This document shows positions 45,086-53,955 of a DNA stretch of 59,000 nt, piece by piece. The stretch lies in the NCBI GenBank assembly GCA_015654635.1, contig JAATGP010000040.1:1-59000 (forward strand), written 5' to 3'. The notes below the pieces were generated by a model, which saw only the letters and a program-made list of their open reading frames with translations, was not told the DNA's origin and did no database searches. This DNA is from Alphaproteobacteria bacterium. Its GTDB lineage: Bacteria; Pseudomonadota; Alphaproteobacteria; Micropepsales; Micropepsaceae. The number at the start of each line of letters is the position of its first letter. Within the stretch, counting starts at the first letter, position 1. The translations under genes and the position numbers were made by a program.

Positions 45086-46742
45086 CCTTGTCGCGGGCCG
45101 CGCGGAACTCACTATCCTTGTACCAATTGGGCCATGTCGCAGAATTGGCGAGGGTGTCGCCCAGCACATGCAAGGCTTCGAGATCCTCCACCATACCGGC
45201 GGTATTCCAATGGGGATCGAATTCATCCGAGGGCTGATGATAGCGATGGGCGACGTAATCGTCCCGCATCGCCTTAGCTGCCGCTTTGCCGCCAACCAGG
45301 AGGTCTTCGCCATCGCCCGGCGTGATTGCCGGAACACCCGCCTTGGCCAGGCTGAAATGGTCGGAGCGGTAGAAGTGGCCTTTCTCCGGTTCCGGATCGG
45401 GTGAGATGACACGGTTCTGCGTCTTCAAAGCGTCCGCCAGCGCATCTTCGAGTTCGCTCTGACCATTGCCCGAAAGGTTCATATCATGCGCCCTGCCGCT
45501 CGGCTGATCGGCGTCGAGATTGACCACCCCGACGATGTGCGAGAGCGGCCACACCGGGTGCTGGGCGAAATAGGCCGAGCCGAGCAGCCCCTGCTCTTCC
45601 AGCGTCCAGAAGGCAAAGGCGATGGAGCGGTCGGGCCTGGCATCATGCTTGAAGGCTTCGGCCAGTTCCAGGATCATGGAGACGCCGACGCCGTTATCGA
45701 TGGCGCCATTGTAGATTTTGTCCGCCCCCGGAAGGTTCGGCTTGATGCCGAGATGATCCCAATGGGCGCTGTAGATCAAAACGTCATCGGGATGCTTTTT
45801 GCCGGGGATCACACCTACCACATTGCGCGTCTCCACCAGCTTGACGTCGGAAACGGCATGGATAGAGAGGGTTTCACCTTCCAATGCTACCGGCTTGAAG
45901 CCCGGTTTGTTAGCAGCGGCCTTCTCGGCCAGGTAATCGAGACCGGCCCGCTGGAACAAATCCTTGGCGGTGTCGAGCGACATCCAGCCCTCGATCTTGG
46001 CGCGTGAAGCGTTTTTGTCTTTGGTGAGCAGCCAGGATTTGGCGCCGGAATTGGAGGTGCGCACGACCTGCCAGCCATACGCGGCGGGGCCGGTTTCGTG
46101 CACGATGATCGCGGCGGCCGCACCCTGACGCGCCGCTTCCTCGAACTTATAGGTCCAGCGGCCATAATAGGTCATGGCCTTGCCCCTGAAGAATTTGGGA
46201 TCGGGATTGGCGTCTTCGTTGCCCGGATCGTTGACCAGGATGACCACCGTCTTGCCCTTCACGTCCACGCCCGTGTAATCGTTCCAGCCGTATTCCGGCG
46301 CCACCACGCCATAGCCGACAAAGACCAGCGGCGCGTCTTTCACCTCCACCGTGTTCGAGCCGTATTGCGAGGTCCAATAGGCCACCGCATCGGGATAGGC
46401 CGGAGTCACCGCGCCGCTCTTGGTAGCGAAGGCAAAGCTGGACTGGGCGCCATCGAGCGTGATCACCGCGGTGCCAACCTTCTGGAAATAGCTGCCGTGA
46501 TTGCCCGGCGCGATGCCGATGCGCTTCAATTCTTGTGCGATCCATTCCGCTGCGGCTTCACCATTCTTGGTGCCCGGTCCGCGGCCTTCAAAGGCATCGT
46601 CGGAAATCGCCTTGTCGCGCGCCAGAATGTCGGCACCCACGATGGCTGGTGTCGTCACCGGATGGCCGGGATAAGGCAGCGGCGATGCCCCCATCAAAAG
46701 GGTGGCGGCAATAACAGCCGTTACGGTACGCAATGATTGCAT
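45066..46742 (-). CDS. Secreted M28-family zinc aminopeptidase
   Basis: The 558-residue protein starts with a signal peptide (TVTAVIAATLLMGASPL). A PA-type insert (about 130-270, with VFVGYGVVAPEYGWNDYTGVD and AAAAIIVHE) precedes the M28 peptidase core: zinc ligands in SAHWDHLG, GAIDNGVGVSMILELA, catalytic/ligand FWTLEEQGLLGS, VNLDAD and FYRSDHFSLA. The layout is that of periplasmic glutamate carboxypeptidase-like or aminopeptidase enzymes. Substrate is unknown. It overlaps the convergent FUSC gene at the 3' end. Confidence 0.92.
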   Translation of the reverse strand: MQSLRTVTAVIAATLLMGASPLPYPGHPVTTPAIVGADILARDKAISDDAFEGRGPGTKNGEAAAEWIAQELKRIGIAPGNHGSYFQKVGTAVITLDGAQSSFAFATKSGAVTPAYPDAVAYWTSQYGSNTVEVKDAPLVFVGYGVVAPEYGWNDYTGVDVKGKTVVILVNDPGNEDANPDPKFFRGKAMTYYGRWTYKFEEAARQGAAAAIIVHETGPAAYGWQVVRTSNSGAKSWLLTKDKNASRAKIEGWMSLDTAKDLFQRAGLDYLAEKAAANKPGFKPVALEGETLSIHAVSDVKLVETRNVVGVIPGKKHPDDVLIYSAHWDHLGIKPNLPGADKIYNGAIDNGVGVSMILELAEAFKHDARPDRSIAFAFWTLEEQGLLGSAYFAQHPVWPLSHIVGVVNLDADQPSGRAHDMNLSGNGQSELEDALADALKTQNRVISPDPEPEKGHFYRSDHFSLAKAGVPAITPGDGEDLLVGGKAAAKAMRDDYVAHRYHQPSDEFDPHWNTAGMVEDLEALHVLGDTLANSATWPNWYKDSEFRAARDKVMAEKK

Positions 46743-46839
46743 GCCAATTCACTCCCATGGAAAGCGAACATGTTAGGGTCAGGCGCCGTCAGGGCAACGG
46801 CGATATTGCCGCTCACACACTTTGAGGCGAAGAAAAACC

Positions 46840-47241
46840 ATGACGAAATATCACCGCTCCGAACGCTTCTTTGAAGCCGGTCTGCCCTTCAGCGAAGCTG
46901 TGAGCCTTGGCGGTGTGCTCTATCTCTCGGGGCAGCTCGGCAACGCCCCTGGCAGCAAGCGGCTGGTGCCTGGCGGAATCGTAGCCGAAGCGCAGCAGAC
47001 GATGCAGAATATCGCTCATGTTTTGAGCAAGCATGGGCTTTCCTTCGACAATGTATTCCGCGCCCAGGTGATGCTGGCCGACATGGAAGAGTGGGAGGCG
47101 TTCAACGCGGTCTATGTCACCCATTTCAAGCCCCAGCGTTTGCCCGCACGCTCAGCCTGGGGTTGCAGCGGTCTGGCGCTTGGCGCGCGTTGCGAGGTCG
47201 AATGCTGGGCCTCGATCGGCGAGTCCCTCACGGAATTGTGA
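46840..47241 (+). CDS. RidA/YjgF family enamine/imine deaminase-like protein
   Basis: The 133-residue protein has the YjgF fold signatures LYLSGQLGN, EAQQTMQNIAHVLSKHGLSFDNV and a C-terminal region where RidA proteins have a conserved Arg and Glu (PARSAWGCSGLALGARCEVE). RidA removes reactive enamine intermediates made by PLP enzymes; other members have unknown roles. The spacing of the catalytic Arg (RLPARSA) is standard, while the usual VEIE is replaced by VECW. The ATG at 46840 is used. It overlaps the convergent GNAT gene by 14 bases. Confidence 0.85.
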   Translation: MTKYHRSERFFEAGLPFSEAVSLGGVLYLSGQLGNAPGSKRLVPGGIVAEAQQTMQNIAHVLSKHGLSFDNVFRAQVMLADMEEWEAFNAVYVTHFKPQRLPARSAWGCSGLALGARCEVECWASIGESLTEL

Positions 47242-47776
47242 CCGGCTCGCGCTTGAAGACCAGCGTCGGCGCTTCATGATAGGCGGTCCGGTACCAGGAC
47301 CGAAAACCGCATTTCTCCGCCACGCGAATGGAAGGCTTATTCTCCGGCGCCACGATGCAAAACATCGCCCGGCCGGGCAGTGCGCCATCGGTCCATTGGA
47401 AGGCTGCTTGCATTGCTTCGGTGGCGTAGCCTTTGCCGTGAAAGCGCGCCGCGAAGGTCCAGCCCGCTTCTGGCATATCGGTGATGGGCGGGATCATCTC
47501 GCGCTTGACCTCGAAGGCGCCGACGGTGCCGGCATAAGCGCCCGTCGCCTTGTCCTCCACCGCCCAGAGGCCGAAGCCATTCACCGCCCACATGCCGAAG
47601 CCGCGCAAGAAGCGGCCCCAAATATCTTCGCGGCTCAGCGCCACGCCGTGGAAGTGCTCCACCACGATGGGGTCCTGCCAGATCGACACCATGGACTCGA
47701 AATCCTCACGGCGGTGGGCGCGCAAAATCAGACGAGGCGTTTCGAGAATGGGGATGTTCAGATCGGCGATGGGCAT
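47228..47776 (-). CDS. GNAT-family N-acetyltransferase (RimJ/RimL type)
   Basis: The 182-residue protein begins IPILETPRLILRAHRREDF, the usual opening of RimJ/RimL-type acetyltransferases, and has the acetyl-CoA binding segment FAARFHGKGYATEAMQAA and the C-terminal NKPSIRVAEKCGFR. It would acetylate an amino group of a protein N terminus or small molecule; nothing points to the target. Confidence 0.88.
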   Translation of the reverse strand: MPIADLNIPILETPRLILRAHRREDFESMVSIWQDPIVVEHFHGVALSREDIWGRFLRGFGMWAVNGFGLWAVEDKATGAYAGTVGAFEVKREMIPPITDMPEAGWTFAARFHGKGYATEAMQAAFQWTDGALPGRAMFCIVAPENKPSIRVAEKCGFRSWYRTAYHEAPTLVFKREPVTIP

Positions 47777-48196
47777 GGCGGGATCGGGTTATGGCACGCG
47801 CAAACTATAGGGCGGGGATAGAGCGAAAGCGCAAGGGTTTGATTTTGGATTTTTGGTTGGCGCGTATTTATTGCCCCCTCCCCTGGCGGCCAATGGAACC
47901 ATGATTTCTGTGGCGAGGAAGGTGTCCAAGTTCAAATTCAAATACCGCTTTTGGGCGGCAAGTCTTTGATGAGGCAAAATATTCATGAGCTGAAATCAGC
48001 GATCCAAGCGTCGCCTGAGCACGCCCTGCGAAGCCATCGCCTGCATAGAGATTCAAGGTGTCAAAGAACATCCGCGCCGAGACGCAGCACCCCACAGACC
48101 TGGGAAGCGTGTGGGGGAAGTTCAAGAGGGATTGCGAAGATAGATCCGGAATGCGTTTGCCTTAACCTCCCCTCGCAGGCAGGAAGAGGTTAAAGG
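47777..48196. other. Intergenic with hairpins, no supported gene
   Basis: This 420-bp gap has no credible gene. It contains CCCCACA/TGTGGGG (48090-48116) and, just after the pccB stop, TTAACCTC (48162-48169) with GAGGTTAA (48186-48193). The latter could act as a weak terminator for pccB, but no T tract follows. An 85-codon frame on the minus strand (47868-48125) has no ribosome site and unusual composition. Confidence 0.4.
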
Positions 48197-49729
48197 TCAC
48201 AACGGCTCGTTGCCGTGTTTCTTCCACACCTGGGCCACCTGTTTGTTCCGCAGCATCCGCAGCGCCCCGGCGATGCGTTTTCTCGTATTGTGGGGACGGA
48301 TCACTTCGTCGACCCAGCCGCGGGAGGCGGCGACGAAGGGGTTGAGGAATTTATCTTCATATTCCTTGGTGCGGGCGGCGATGGCTTCGGCGTCTTTGGC
48401 ATCCTGGCGGAAGATAATCTCGACCGCGCCTTTGGCGCCCATTACCGCGATCTCGGCCCAGGGCCAGGCGTAATTGACATCACCGCGCAAATGCTTGGAG
48501 GCCATCACCACATAGGCGCCGCCATAAGCTTTGCGCGTGATCACAGTCACCTTCGGCACCGTCGCCTCGGTATAGGCATAGAGCAGCTTGGCACCGTGCT
48601 TGATGATGCCGCCATGCTCCTGCGCCGTGCCCGGCAGAAAGCCCGGCACATCGACGAAGGTGACGATGGGAATGTTGAAGCAATCGCAGAAGCGCACGAA
48701 GCGCGCAGCTTTGCGGGATGAATCGCTGTCGAGCACACCGGCCAGAAACAGAGGTTGATTGGCGACAAAACCGACCGCGGAACCCTCAATACGGCCAAAG
48801 CCGGTGATGATGTTCTTGGCGAAGGCTTCGCCGATTTCAAAGAACTCGCCCTCGTCCGCCACTTTCAGGATCAGCTCGCGCATATCGTAAGGCTGGCCGG
48901 GGTTTTCCGGCACCAGCGTGTCGAGCGACAACTCGGCGCGGTCAGGATCATCGCGGGTCGGCAGCAGCGGCGGCTTATCGCGATTGTTGAGCGGCAGGAA
49001 GTCATAAAGGCGGCGGATTTCTTCCAAACACACGACATCGTTTTCAAAAGCGCCATCGGCGACCGAAGATTTGGTGGTGTGCACACTGGCGCCGCCAAGT
49101 TCCTCAGGGGTCACCTCTTCATGCGTCACCGCCTTGGTGACATCGGGGCCGGTGATGAACATGTAGCTCGTGCCCTCCACCATGAAGATGAAATCGGTGA
49201 GCGCGGGCGAATAGACATCGCCGCCAGCGCACGGCCCCATGATGACCGAGATTTGCGGCACCACGCCGGAGGCCAGCACATTGCGCTTGAAGACCTCGCC
49301 AAAGCCCGCAAGGGAGGCCACGCCTTCCTGAATGCGCGCGCCACCGGCATCGTAAAGCCCGATGATCGGGGCTTGGTTCTGCAAGGCCATGTCTTGAATC
49401 TTGCAGATCTTCTGCGCATGGGCTTCCGACAGCGAACCACCGAAAATCGTGAAGTCCTTGGCGAAAACGTAAGCGAGGCGGCCATTGATGGTGCCCCAGC
49501 CGGTGACGACGCCATCACCGGGGATGCGGTTTTTGTGGGTGTCGTATTCGGTGCCGCGATGCTCGACGAACATGTCGAATTCTTCGAAGGAGTCCGGGTC
49601 GAGGAGGATTTCGATGCGCTCGCGGGCCGTCAGCTTGCCCTTCTTGTGCTGAGCATCGATGCGGGCCTGGCCGCCGCCCAGCCGGGCGCGGTCGCGGCGC
49701 TCTTCCAGTTCCTCGATGACGTGCTTCAT
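48197..49729 (-). CDS. pccB: Propionyl-CoA carboxylase beta subunit (carboxyltransferase)
   Basis: It transfers CO2 from biotin to propionyl-CoA, giving methylmalonyl-CoA. The start at 49729 follows GGAGG seven bases upstream and yields 510 residues, the normal PccB length. Signatures are [82 protein letters not shown] and [13 protein letters not shown], which form the two oxyanion holes. The alpha subunit is 5.4 kb away on the same strand, with four genes between. Confidence 0.94.
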   Translation of the reverse strand: MKHVIEELEERRDRARLGGGQARIDAQHKKGKLTARERIEILLDPDSFEEFDMFVEHRGTEYDTHKNRIPGDGVVTGWGTINGRLAYVFAKDFTIFGGSLSEAHAQKICKIQDMALQNQAPIIGLYDAGGARIQEGVASLAGFGEVFKRNVLASGVVPQISVIMGPCAGGDVYSPALTDFIFMVEGTSYMFITGPDVTKAVTHEEVTPEELGGASVHTTKSSVADGAFENDVVCLEEIRRLYDFLPLNNRDKPPLLPTRDDPDRAELSLDTLVPENPGQPYDMRELILKVADEGEFFEIGEAFAKNIITGFGRIEGSAVGFVANQPLFLAGVLDSDSSRKAARFVRFCDCFNIPIVTFVDVPGFLPGTAQEHGGIIKHGAKLLYAYTEATVPKVTVITRKAYGGAYVVMASKHLRGDVNYAWPWAEIAVMGAKGAVEIIFRQDAKDAEAIAARTKEYEDKFLNPFVAASRGWVDEVIRPHNTRKRIAGALRMLRNKQVAQVWKKHGNEPL

Positions 49730-49836
49730 GGGCGTGCCTCCAGGAATGAGGTGCATGTTGTAGAGCGATTTGAGGGGGGCTGTCATCACGCCCGGTGTGT
49801 CATCCTCGGTCGAGCACCCGCGCTTCCGTGCGCCGC

Positions 49837-50535
49837 TCAGCCGGGGATGACAACCGTGGCCAGCCTGACAAATTTTTCCGCCGCCGTCAGCTCTGCCAAC
49901 AGTCCCGCTGCCCGTTTTGCGGCTTCTTCGTCCTCTCCCCAGCGTTCGGCTTGGAAGCGTTCTTCGAGTTGGGAGAGGGCGAAGGCTTCGGCGGCGGTGA
50001 GACGGGTTTCGGCGATGGCCAGCGTCAGCGTCAGCGATGCGAGGATGGTGGCGCTGTTGTGGAGGGCGGCGATGACGAAACTGTCATAGGCTTCCACCGC
50101 TTGGCGCAGCACCGCGACGGTATCGGGGTCTTGCGCGAAATGCGTGACGCCGACGCGGGCCTCAAGGCCCACGCCGAAATGTTCGGCCAGCCAGGCGAGC
50201 AGCGGGTCCCATTCGGCACGCTGGCGCTCGGCCAGCGCAACGGGGGTGGCGGCGCGGTAGCATAGAGTATCGTTGGCATAAGCAACGATCTGCGACACCA
50301 CCTCATCGCGCATCACGGCGACGCGATCGATGGCGGTGTTGGCGAGCTTCGTCAGCGCCATGGTGTGGGGATTGATCTCTTCACCCTGCGCGCGCCATTC
50401 CTCCGCCACCGCTTCGGCCAACGCCACAGTCGGCAGCGTGAGGGCGGCGCGCATCGGCGTCTTTACAACGCGGCCATCGAGCAGAATGCGGTGCGGCTGT
50501 TCGGAGACCGTTACCTCTTTGTAGAAGCGCTTCAT
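49837..50535 (-). CDS. ATP12 family F1-ATPase assembly chaperone
   Basis: ATP12 proteins bind the F1 alpha subunit during ATP synthase assembly; in bacteria they are characteristic of Alphaproteobacteria. The 232-residue protein starts [27 protein letters not shown] and has [42 protein letters not shown] and [13 protein letters not shown], the core family motifs. Its ATG overlaps the stop of the pseudouridine synthase gene by three bases (ATGA). An open frame extends further upstream but runs through that gene and is not coding. Confidence 0.93.
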   Translation of the reverse strand: MKRFYKEVTVSEQPHRILLDGRVVKTPMRAALTLPTVALAEAVAEEWRAQGEEINPHTMALTKLANTAIDRVAVMRDEVVSQIVAYANDTLCYRAATPVALAERQRAEWDPLLAWLAEHFGVGLEARVGVTHFAQDPDTVAVLRQAVEAYDSFVIAALHNSATILASLTLTLAIAETRLTAAEAFALSQLEERFQAERWGEDEEAAKRAAGLLAELTAAEKFVRLATVVIPG

Positions 50536-51635
50536 TTCTTTTTCTTGCGGGGCTGCTGTTTGCCGACTCGAAGTTTCTTCGGCGGCTTTTTTTCGCCGGT
50601 CTTCTTCACCGTTTTCTTCGGCACAAAGACCTCTTCCACCGGCTTTTTCTTCGGTTTCTTGAAGGAAAACGCCTCGGCCTCGGCATCCGGGTTGAAACCC
50701 AGAAGCTCGAAACTGGCGCGGAAATGCGGCGGCACCGGCGCGGAGACTTCCAAGCGGCCACCATCGGGATGAGCGATGTCGATGGCGCGGGCGTGCAGAT
50801 GCAGCTTGTCGGCAATGGCGCCTTTGGGCTTGGCGTCCGCGCCGCCATATTTGAAATCGCCGACGATAGGCGTGCCGATAGAGGCCAGATGGACACGGAT
50901 CTGATGCGTGCGGCCAGTGACGGGCTTGGCCGCGACCCAAGCGAATTGATCGCCCGCCACACCCATCACCATGTAATCGGTCATCGCGGGCTTGGCGTCT
51001 TCATCCTCGCTGACGGTCATTTTTTCATCGCGGCCGTGCACGCCAAGGCCGCCTTCTTTGAGCAAGGCGCCTTTGATCGTGCCTTTGCGTTTGGAGGGTA
51101 CGCCATAGGTCAGCGCCCAGTAGATTTTGGAGGCGTCACGATCCTGCAGCGACTTGGCGAGCGCTGCAGCGGCGGACACCGAGCGCGCGATGACGAGGAC
51201 GCCGGAGGTATCGCGGTCGAGCCGGTGGACCAGACGCGGGCGCTGTTTCTTGTCGTACATCAGCGTATCGAGCATGCCATCGACATGCTTGGTCAGCCCC
51301 GTGCCGCCTTGGGTTGCCAATCCCGGCGGCTTGTTGATGACGATCACCGAGGCATCCATGTAGAGGACATAATCCTGCAAGCTGCCTTGCATCACCGGGG
51401 CGGCAGCACGCGGTTTTTCGGTGAGGTCGCTTTCGGTCACCAGCGGCGGCAGGCGCAGCAACTGGCCCGAGGCGAGGCGGTCATTCGATTTGGCTCTGCT
51501 GCCGTCGATCCGCACCTGCCCGGTGCGTAAGAGCTTTTCCAGGCGGCTATGGGTCAGCGCCGGGTAATGGCGCTTAAACCAGCGGTCGAGCCGGATGCCG
51601 TCGTCGTCGCGGCCAATGCGTTGCTGGCGGTCCAT
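50532..51635 (-). CDS. RluC/RluD-type 23S rRNA pseudouridine synthase
   Basis: It isomerises specific uridines of 23S rRNA. The 367-residue protein has an N-terminal S4 RNA-binding domain (HSRLEKLLRTGQVRIDG) and a catalytic domain with VINKPPGLATQGG, HRLDRDTSGVLVIAR (catalytic Asp), TGRTHQIRVHLASIG and PIVGDFKYGG. The C-terminal 50 residues are very rich in Lys and Pro, a basic tail likely to add RNA affinity. The family member cannot be fixed as RluC or RluD. It is coupled to ATP12. Confidence 0.92.
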   Translation of the reverse strand: MDRQQRIGRDDDGIRLDRWFKRHYPALTHSRLEKLLRTGQVRIDGSRAKSNDRLASGQLLRLPPLVTESDLTEKPRAAAPVMQGSLQDYVLYMDASVIVINKPPGLATQGGTGLTKHVDGMLDTLMYDKKQRPRLVHRLDRDTSGVLVIARSVSAAAALAKSLQDRDASKIYWALTYGVPSKRKGTIKGALLKEGGLGVHGRDEKMTVSEDEDAKPAMTDYMVMGVAGDQFAWVAAKPVTGRTHQIRVHLASIGTPIVGDFKYGGADAKPKGAIADKLHLHARAIDIAHPDGGRLEVSAPVPPHFRASFELLGFNPDAEAEAFSFKKPKKKPVEEVFVPKKTVKKTGEKKPPKKLRVGKQQPRKKKK

Positions 51636-51739
51636 AGTTCTTGCCGGAGAGTTTCAAAGGGGGTTCTAGTAGCCAAACGCTGATTCCGCCAGTCCCGCCT
51701 GCTTCAAGGGCCATTGCTACAAGACCTGGGAGTTCGACC

Positions 51740-52147
51740 ATGCCGCCGCTGCCGCTTTTGATGCTTGTGATGGCAGGGGGGGCATTGGGCACGGGGGCTC
51801 GCTTTATCGTTTCCGGCGTGGTGGCCACCAGTTTCGGCGAGACCTTTCCCTGGGGGACGCTGATCATCAACGTCACCGGCTCGTTCATCATCGGCTTTTT
51901 CTTCACCCTGACGGCCCCGGACGGACGGCTGATGGTCTCCGGCGGTACAAGGCAATTCGTGATGACCGGCCTCTGCGGCGGCTACACCACCTTCTCCTCC
52001 TTCTCCCTGCAGACGCTGAATCTGATGCGTGACGGCGAATGGCTCGCAGCAGGCGGCAATATTGCGGGATCGGTGACGCTTTGCATGCTGGGAGTGTGGT
52101 TGGGCGCGATGACCGCGAGTATGATCAATCAATTAAAGGGCGCGTGA
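51740..52147 (+). CDS. crcB: CrcB/Fluc fluoride channel
   Basis: CrcB dimers export toxic fluoride. The 135-residue protein has four membrane helices and the family residues GGALGTGARFIVSG, GTLIINVTGSFIIGFF and GLCGGYTTFSSFSLQTL, the last forming the fluoride-lining Phe/Thr/Ser track. The ATG at 51740 is used; the frame opens at 51641. No fluoride riboswitch is visible upstream. A DUF190 gene, a frequent partner, follows. Confidence 0.93.
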   Translation: MPPLPLLMLVMAGGALGTGARFIVSGVVATSFGETFPWGTLIINVTGSFIIGFFFTLTAPDGRLMVSGGTRQFVMTGLCGGYTTFSSFSLQTLNLMRDGEWLAAGGNIAGSVTLCMLGVWLGAMTASMINQLKGA

Positions 52148-52206
52148 CCGCACCTCGGCAACTCAAGGGCGGATGACCACGCCCCGGCAACGCAAGGGCG
52201 CCTGAC
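52145..52206 (+). repeat. 29-bp tandem duplication after crcB
   Basis: Starting at the crcB stop codon, TGACCGCACCTCGGCAACTC plus AAGGGCG (52145-52171) recurs 29 bases later as TGACCACGCCCCGGCAACGC plus AAGGGCG (52174-52200), and a third TGAC follows at 52203. The unit fills the whole gap up to the DUF190 start. Function, if any, is unknown; a stem is not obvious. Confidence 0.65.
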
Positions 52207-52545
52207 ATGCAGCTTCCTCATGATGCCACTCTGTTGCGGATATTCTTTGGCGAAGCCGACCGTTTCGACGGCCACCCGCTCTATGAGGCCATCGTGCTGA
52301 AGGCCCGTGAGATGGGTATGGCGGGCGCAACGGTGCTGCGCGGGGCGATGGGCTTTGGCCAGACCAGCCGCTTACACACCGCCAAAATCCTGCGCCTGTC
52401 CGAAGACCTGCCGCTACTCATCGAAATCGTCGATACCGAAGAGAAGATCAACACCTTCCTGCCCGTGCTCGACAGCATGATGGGTTCGGGCTTGGTAACG
52501 CTCGAAAAAGTCCATGTGCTGCGCTACGGCGTTAAGAAGAATTAG
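52207..52545 (+). CDS. DUF190 family protein
   Basis: The 112-residue protein matches DUF190: LLRIFFGEADRFDGHPLYEAIVLKAREMG, GATVLRGAMGFG, LPLLIEIVDTEEKI and LVTLEKVHVLRY. The fold is ferredoxin-like, similar to PII proteins, and the gene is very often linked to crcB, as here, so a role in fluoride response is likely. Biochemical activity is not established. Confidence 0.9.
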   Translation: MQLPHDATLLRIFFGEADRFDGHPLYEAIVLKAREMGMAGATVLRGAMGFGQTSRLHTAKILRLSEDLPLLIEIVDTEEKINTFLPVLDSMMGSGLVTLEKVHVLRYGVKKN

Positions 52546-52753
52546 CCACTGAGCCGGGCTTTGGTCTATATGGCACTGATTCAACAGCGTTTTCCCCCAT
52601 TTTCGCGGGCCTATGGCAAACCGTTTGCGATCAAACTTTCTATTTTTGCGGTAATAAGCCGACAATAGTCCGGTGTTATCCTTACCCAATGGCGACATTT
52701 GCCGCCGCAGGTCTGGCCGCGGTTCAGACGACAAAAAGGGGAGTGAGAAGACG

Positions 52754-52915
52754 ATGGGGGCCTCACAGGACATCGAGGAGTTTCTCAAGACCCGCGTGAC
52801 CAAAGGCTATGTCGAGCGCGAGCAAAAGCAGCGCCTGGCAGCCGGGGCGGTGCTCTGCGAAATCAAGGAAAACGAAAAGGAATGGGTGATGACCACATTG
52901 TGGCCATCGTTCTAA
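52754..52915 (+). CDS. Small protein of unknown function (53 aa)
   Basis: I do not recognise this protein. From the ATG at 52754 it reads MGASQDIEEFLKTRVTKGYV, then a charged helical middle (EREQKQRLAAG) and ends EKEWVMTTLWPSF. A GGGGAGTGAGAAG stretch upstream gives a plausible ribosome site and a strong hairpin at 52974 ends the unit, both supporting a real gene. It shows no signal peptide or membrane segment. It lies between DUF190 and a convergent SDR gene. Confidence 0.5.
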   Translation: MGASQDIEEFLKTRVTKGYVEREQKQRLAAGAVLCEIKENEKEWVMTTLWPSF

Positions 52916-52973
52916 AGCCGTTCCGGACACTGACAAAATCGCAGGTCTGAAAATGAGGGCCGCGGACATTCCT

Positions 52974-52993
52974 ACGCCCCCTTGCGGGGGCGT
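52974..52993. terminator. Terminator hairpin between small ORF and SDR gene
   Basis: ACGCCCCC (52974-52981) pairs perfectly with GGGGGCGT (52986-52993) around TTGC. It lies between the stop codons of the small plus-strand ORF and the minus-strand SDR gene. T tracts are lacking on both sides, so it may act as a bidirectional but weak terminator or RNA-stabilising stem. Confidence 0.6.
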
Positions 52994-53068
52994 GAAATCG
53001 ATCGCCCTGCCGTCAAGGCAAGGCTGATCGCATGATCTGACCATAAACCTCCAAGCCGAAGGGCAGTA

Positions 53069-53860
53069 TCAGCCGATCGTGGTCAGCAGACCGCCTTCGA
53101 CACGGACGGCATCGCCATTGGTGGCCGCGGCCAAAGGGCTGGCCAAATAGGCCACCAGATGGGCCACTTCTTCAGGCTCGATCATACGCTGCAGCAACGA
53201 TGCGGGACGGTTCTTGGCGAAGAACTCCGCCTCATGTTCGGCCGCTGTGCCTTGCGGATTGCTGGAGAGGCTTTTTAAGAATGCGGGAATGGCCTCGGTG
53301 CGCGTGGGGCCCGGCAAAACGGCGTTGACGGTGACGCCAGTACCTTTGGTGGCCATGGCGAGGCCGCGCGCGAGTGCTAGCTGCGCCGTTTTGGTCATGC
53401 CGTAATGCAGCATCTCCGGCGGGGGGCTCATAGCGGACTCACTGGAGATAAAAATGATGCGGCCCCAATTCTTGGCAATCATACCGGGGAAATAGGCGCG
53501 CGACAGTCGCACGCCGCTCAACACATTGGTCTCGAAGAAACGCAGCCAATCGGCGTCGGTGATTTCCGTGAAGGGCTTGGCTTCATAGATGCCGAGATTG
53601 TTGACCAGAATGTCGACGGCGGCGACCGAATGGATAACCTGCGCCGCGCCCTCGGCGGTTCCCACATCGGCTAGCACGGTCTGAACCGGTTTGCCTGTCG
53701 AGCGTGCGAGGTCGGCGGCGGCGGCCTCCAACTTGCCGGCATTGCGACCGGTGATGGTCACGTGGGCGCCCTCCTGAGCTAGGCTACGGGCGATTTCGAG
53801 GCCGATCCCGGCGGTGGAACCGGTGACGAGGGCGGTTTTGTTTTCCAATTGAAGGTTCAT
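53069..53860 (-). CDS. Short-chain dehydrogenase/reductase
   Basis: The 263-residue oxidoreductase has the NAD(P)-binding TGSTAGIGLEIARSL, TGRN after beta-2 (suggesting NADP), ILVNNLGIYE, the catalytic Ser in IFISSESAM, and Tyr/Lys in YGMTKTAQLALARG. PGPTRTEAIPAFL follows. It closely resembles SDRs of unknown substrate often controlled by a divergent LysR gene, as here. The intergenic gap to the LysR start is 95 bp. Confidence 0.9.
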   Translation of the reverse strand: MNLQLENKTALVTGSTAGIGLEIARSLAQEGAHVTITGRNAGKLEAAAADLARSTGKPVQTVLADVGTAEGAAQVIHSVAAVDILVNNLGIYEAKPFTEITDADWLRFFETNVLSGVRLSRAYFPGMIAKNWGRIIFISSESAMSPPPEMLHYGMTKTAQLALARGLAMATKGTGVTVNAVLPGPTRTEAIPAFLKSLSSNPQGTAAEHEAEFFAKNRPASLLQRMIEPEEVAHLVAYLASPLAAATNGDAVRVEGGLLTTIG

Positions 53861-53955
53861 GGCGGGTCTCCGTTGTTGCTAGGGCAAAGATGGGTCTTGC
53901 CCTGCCTGGTTATTACTCCCTAAAACGGCACAATATTTGTGACGGAAATTCTCAA

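Noticed and set aside
48755..50089. 444-codon plus-strand frame opposite pccB and ATP12
   Set aside because: It spans two unrelated genes and their gap in antisense, which marks it as a shadow.
50536..50940. N-terminal extension of the ATP12 frame
   Set aside because: It lies entirely within the pseudouridine synthase gene in another frame; the ATG at 50535 with ATGA overlap and family alignment fixes the start.
51640..51739. Possible fluoride riboswitch upstream of crcB
   Set aside because: I looked for the conserved crcB-motif core and pseudoknot elements and found neither; the gap is short and follows the divergent rluC-type start.
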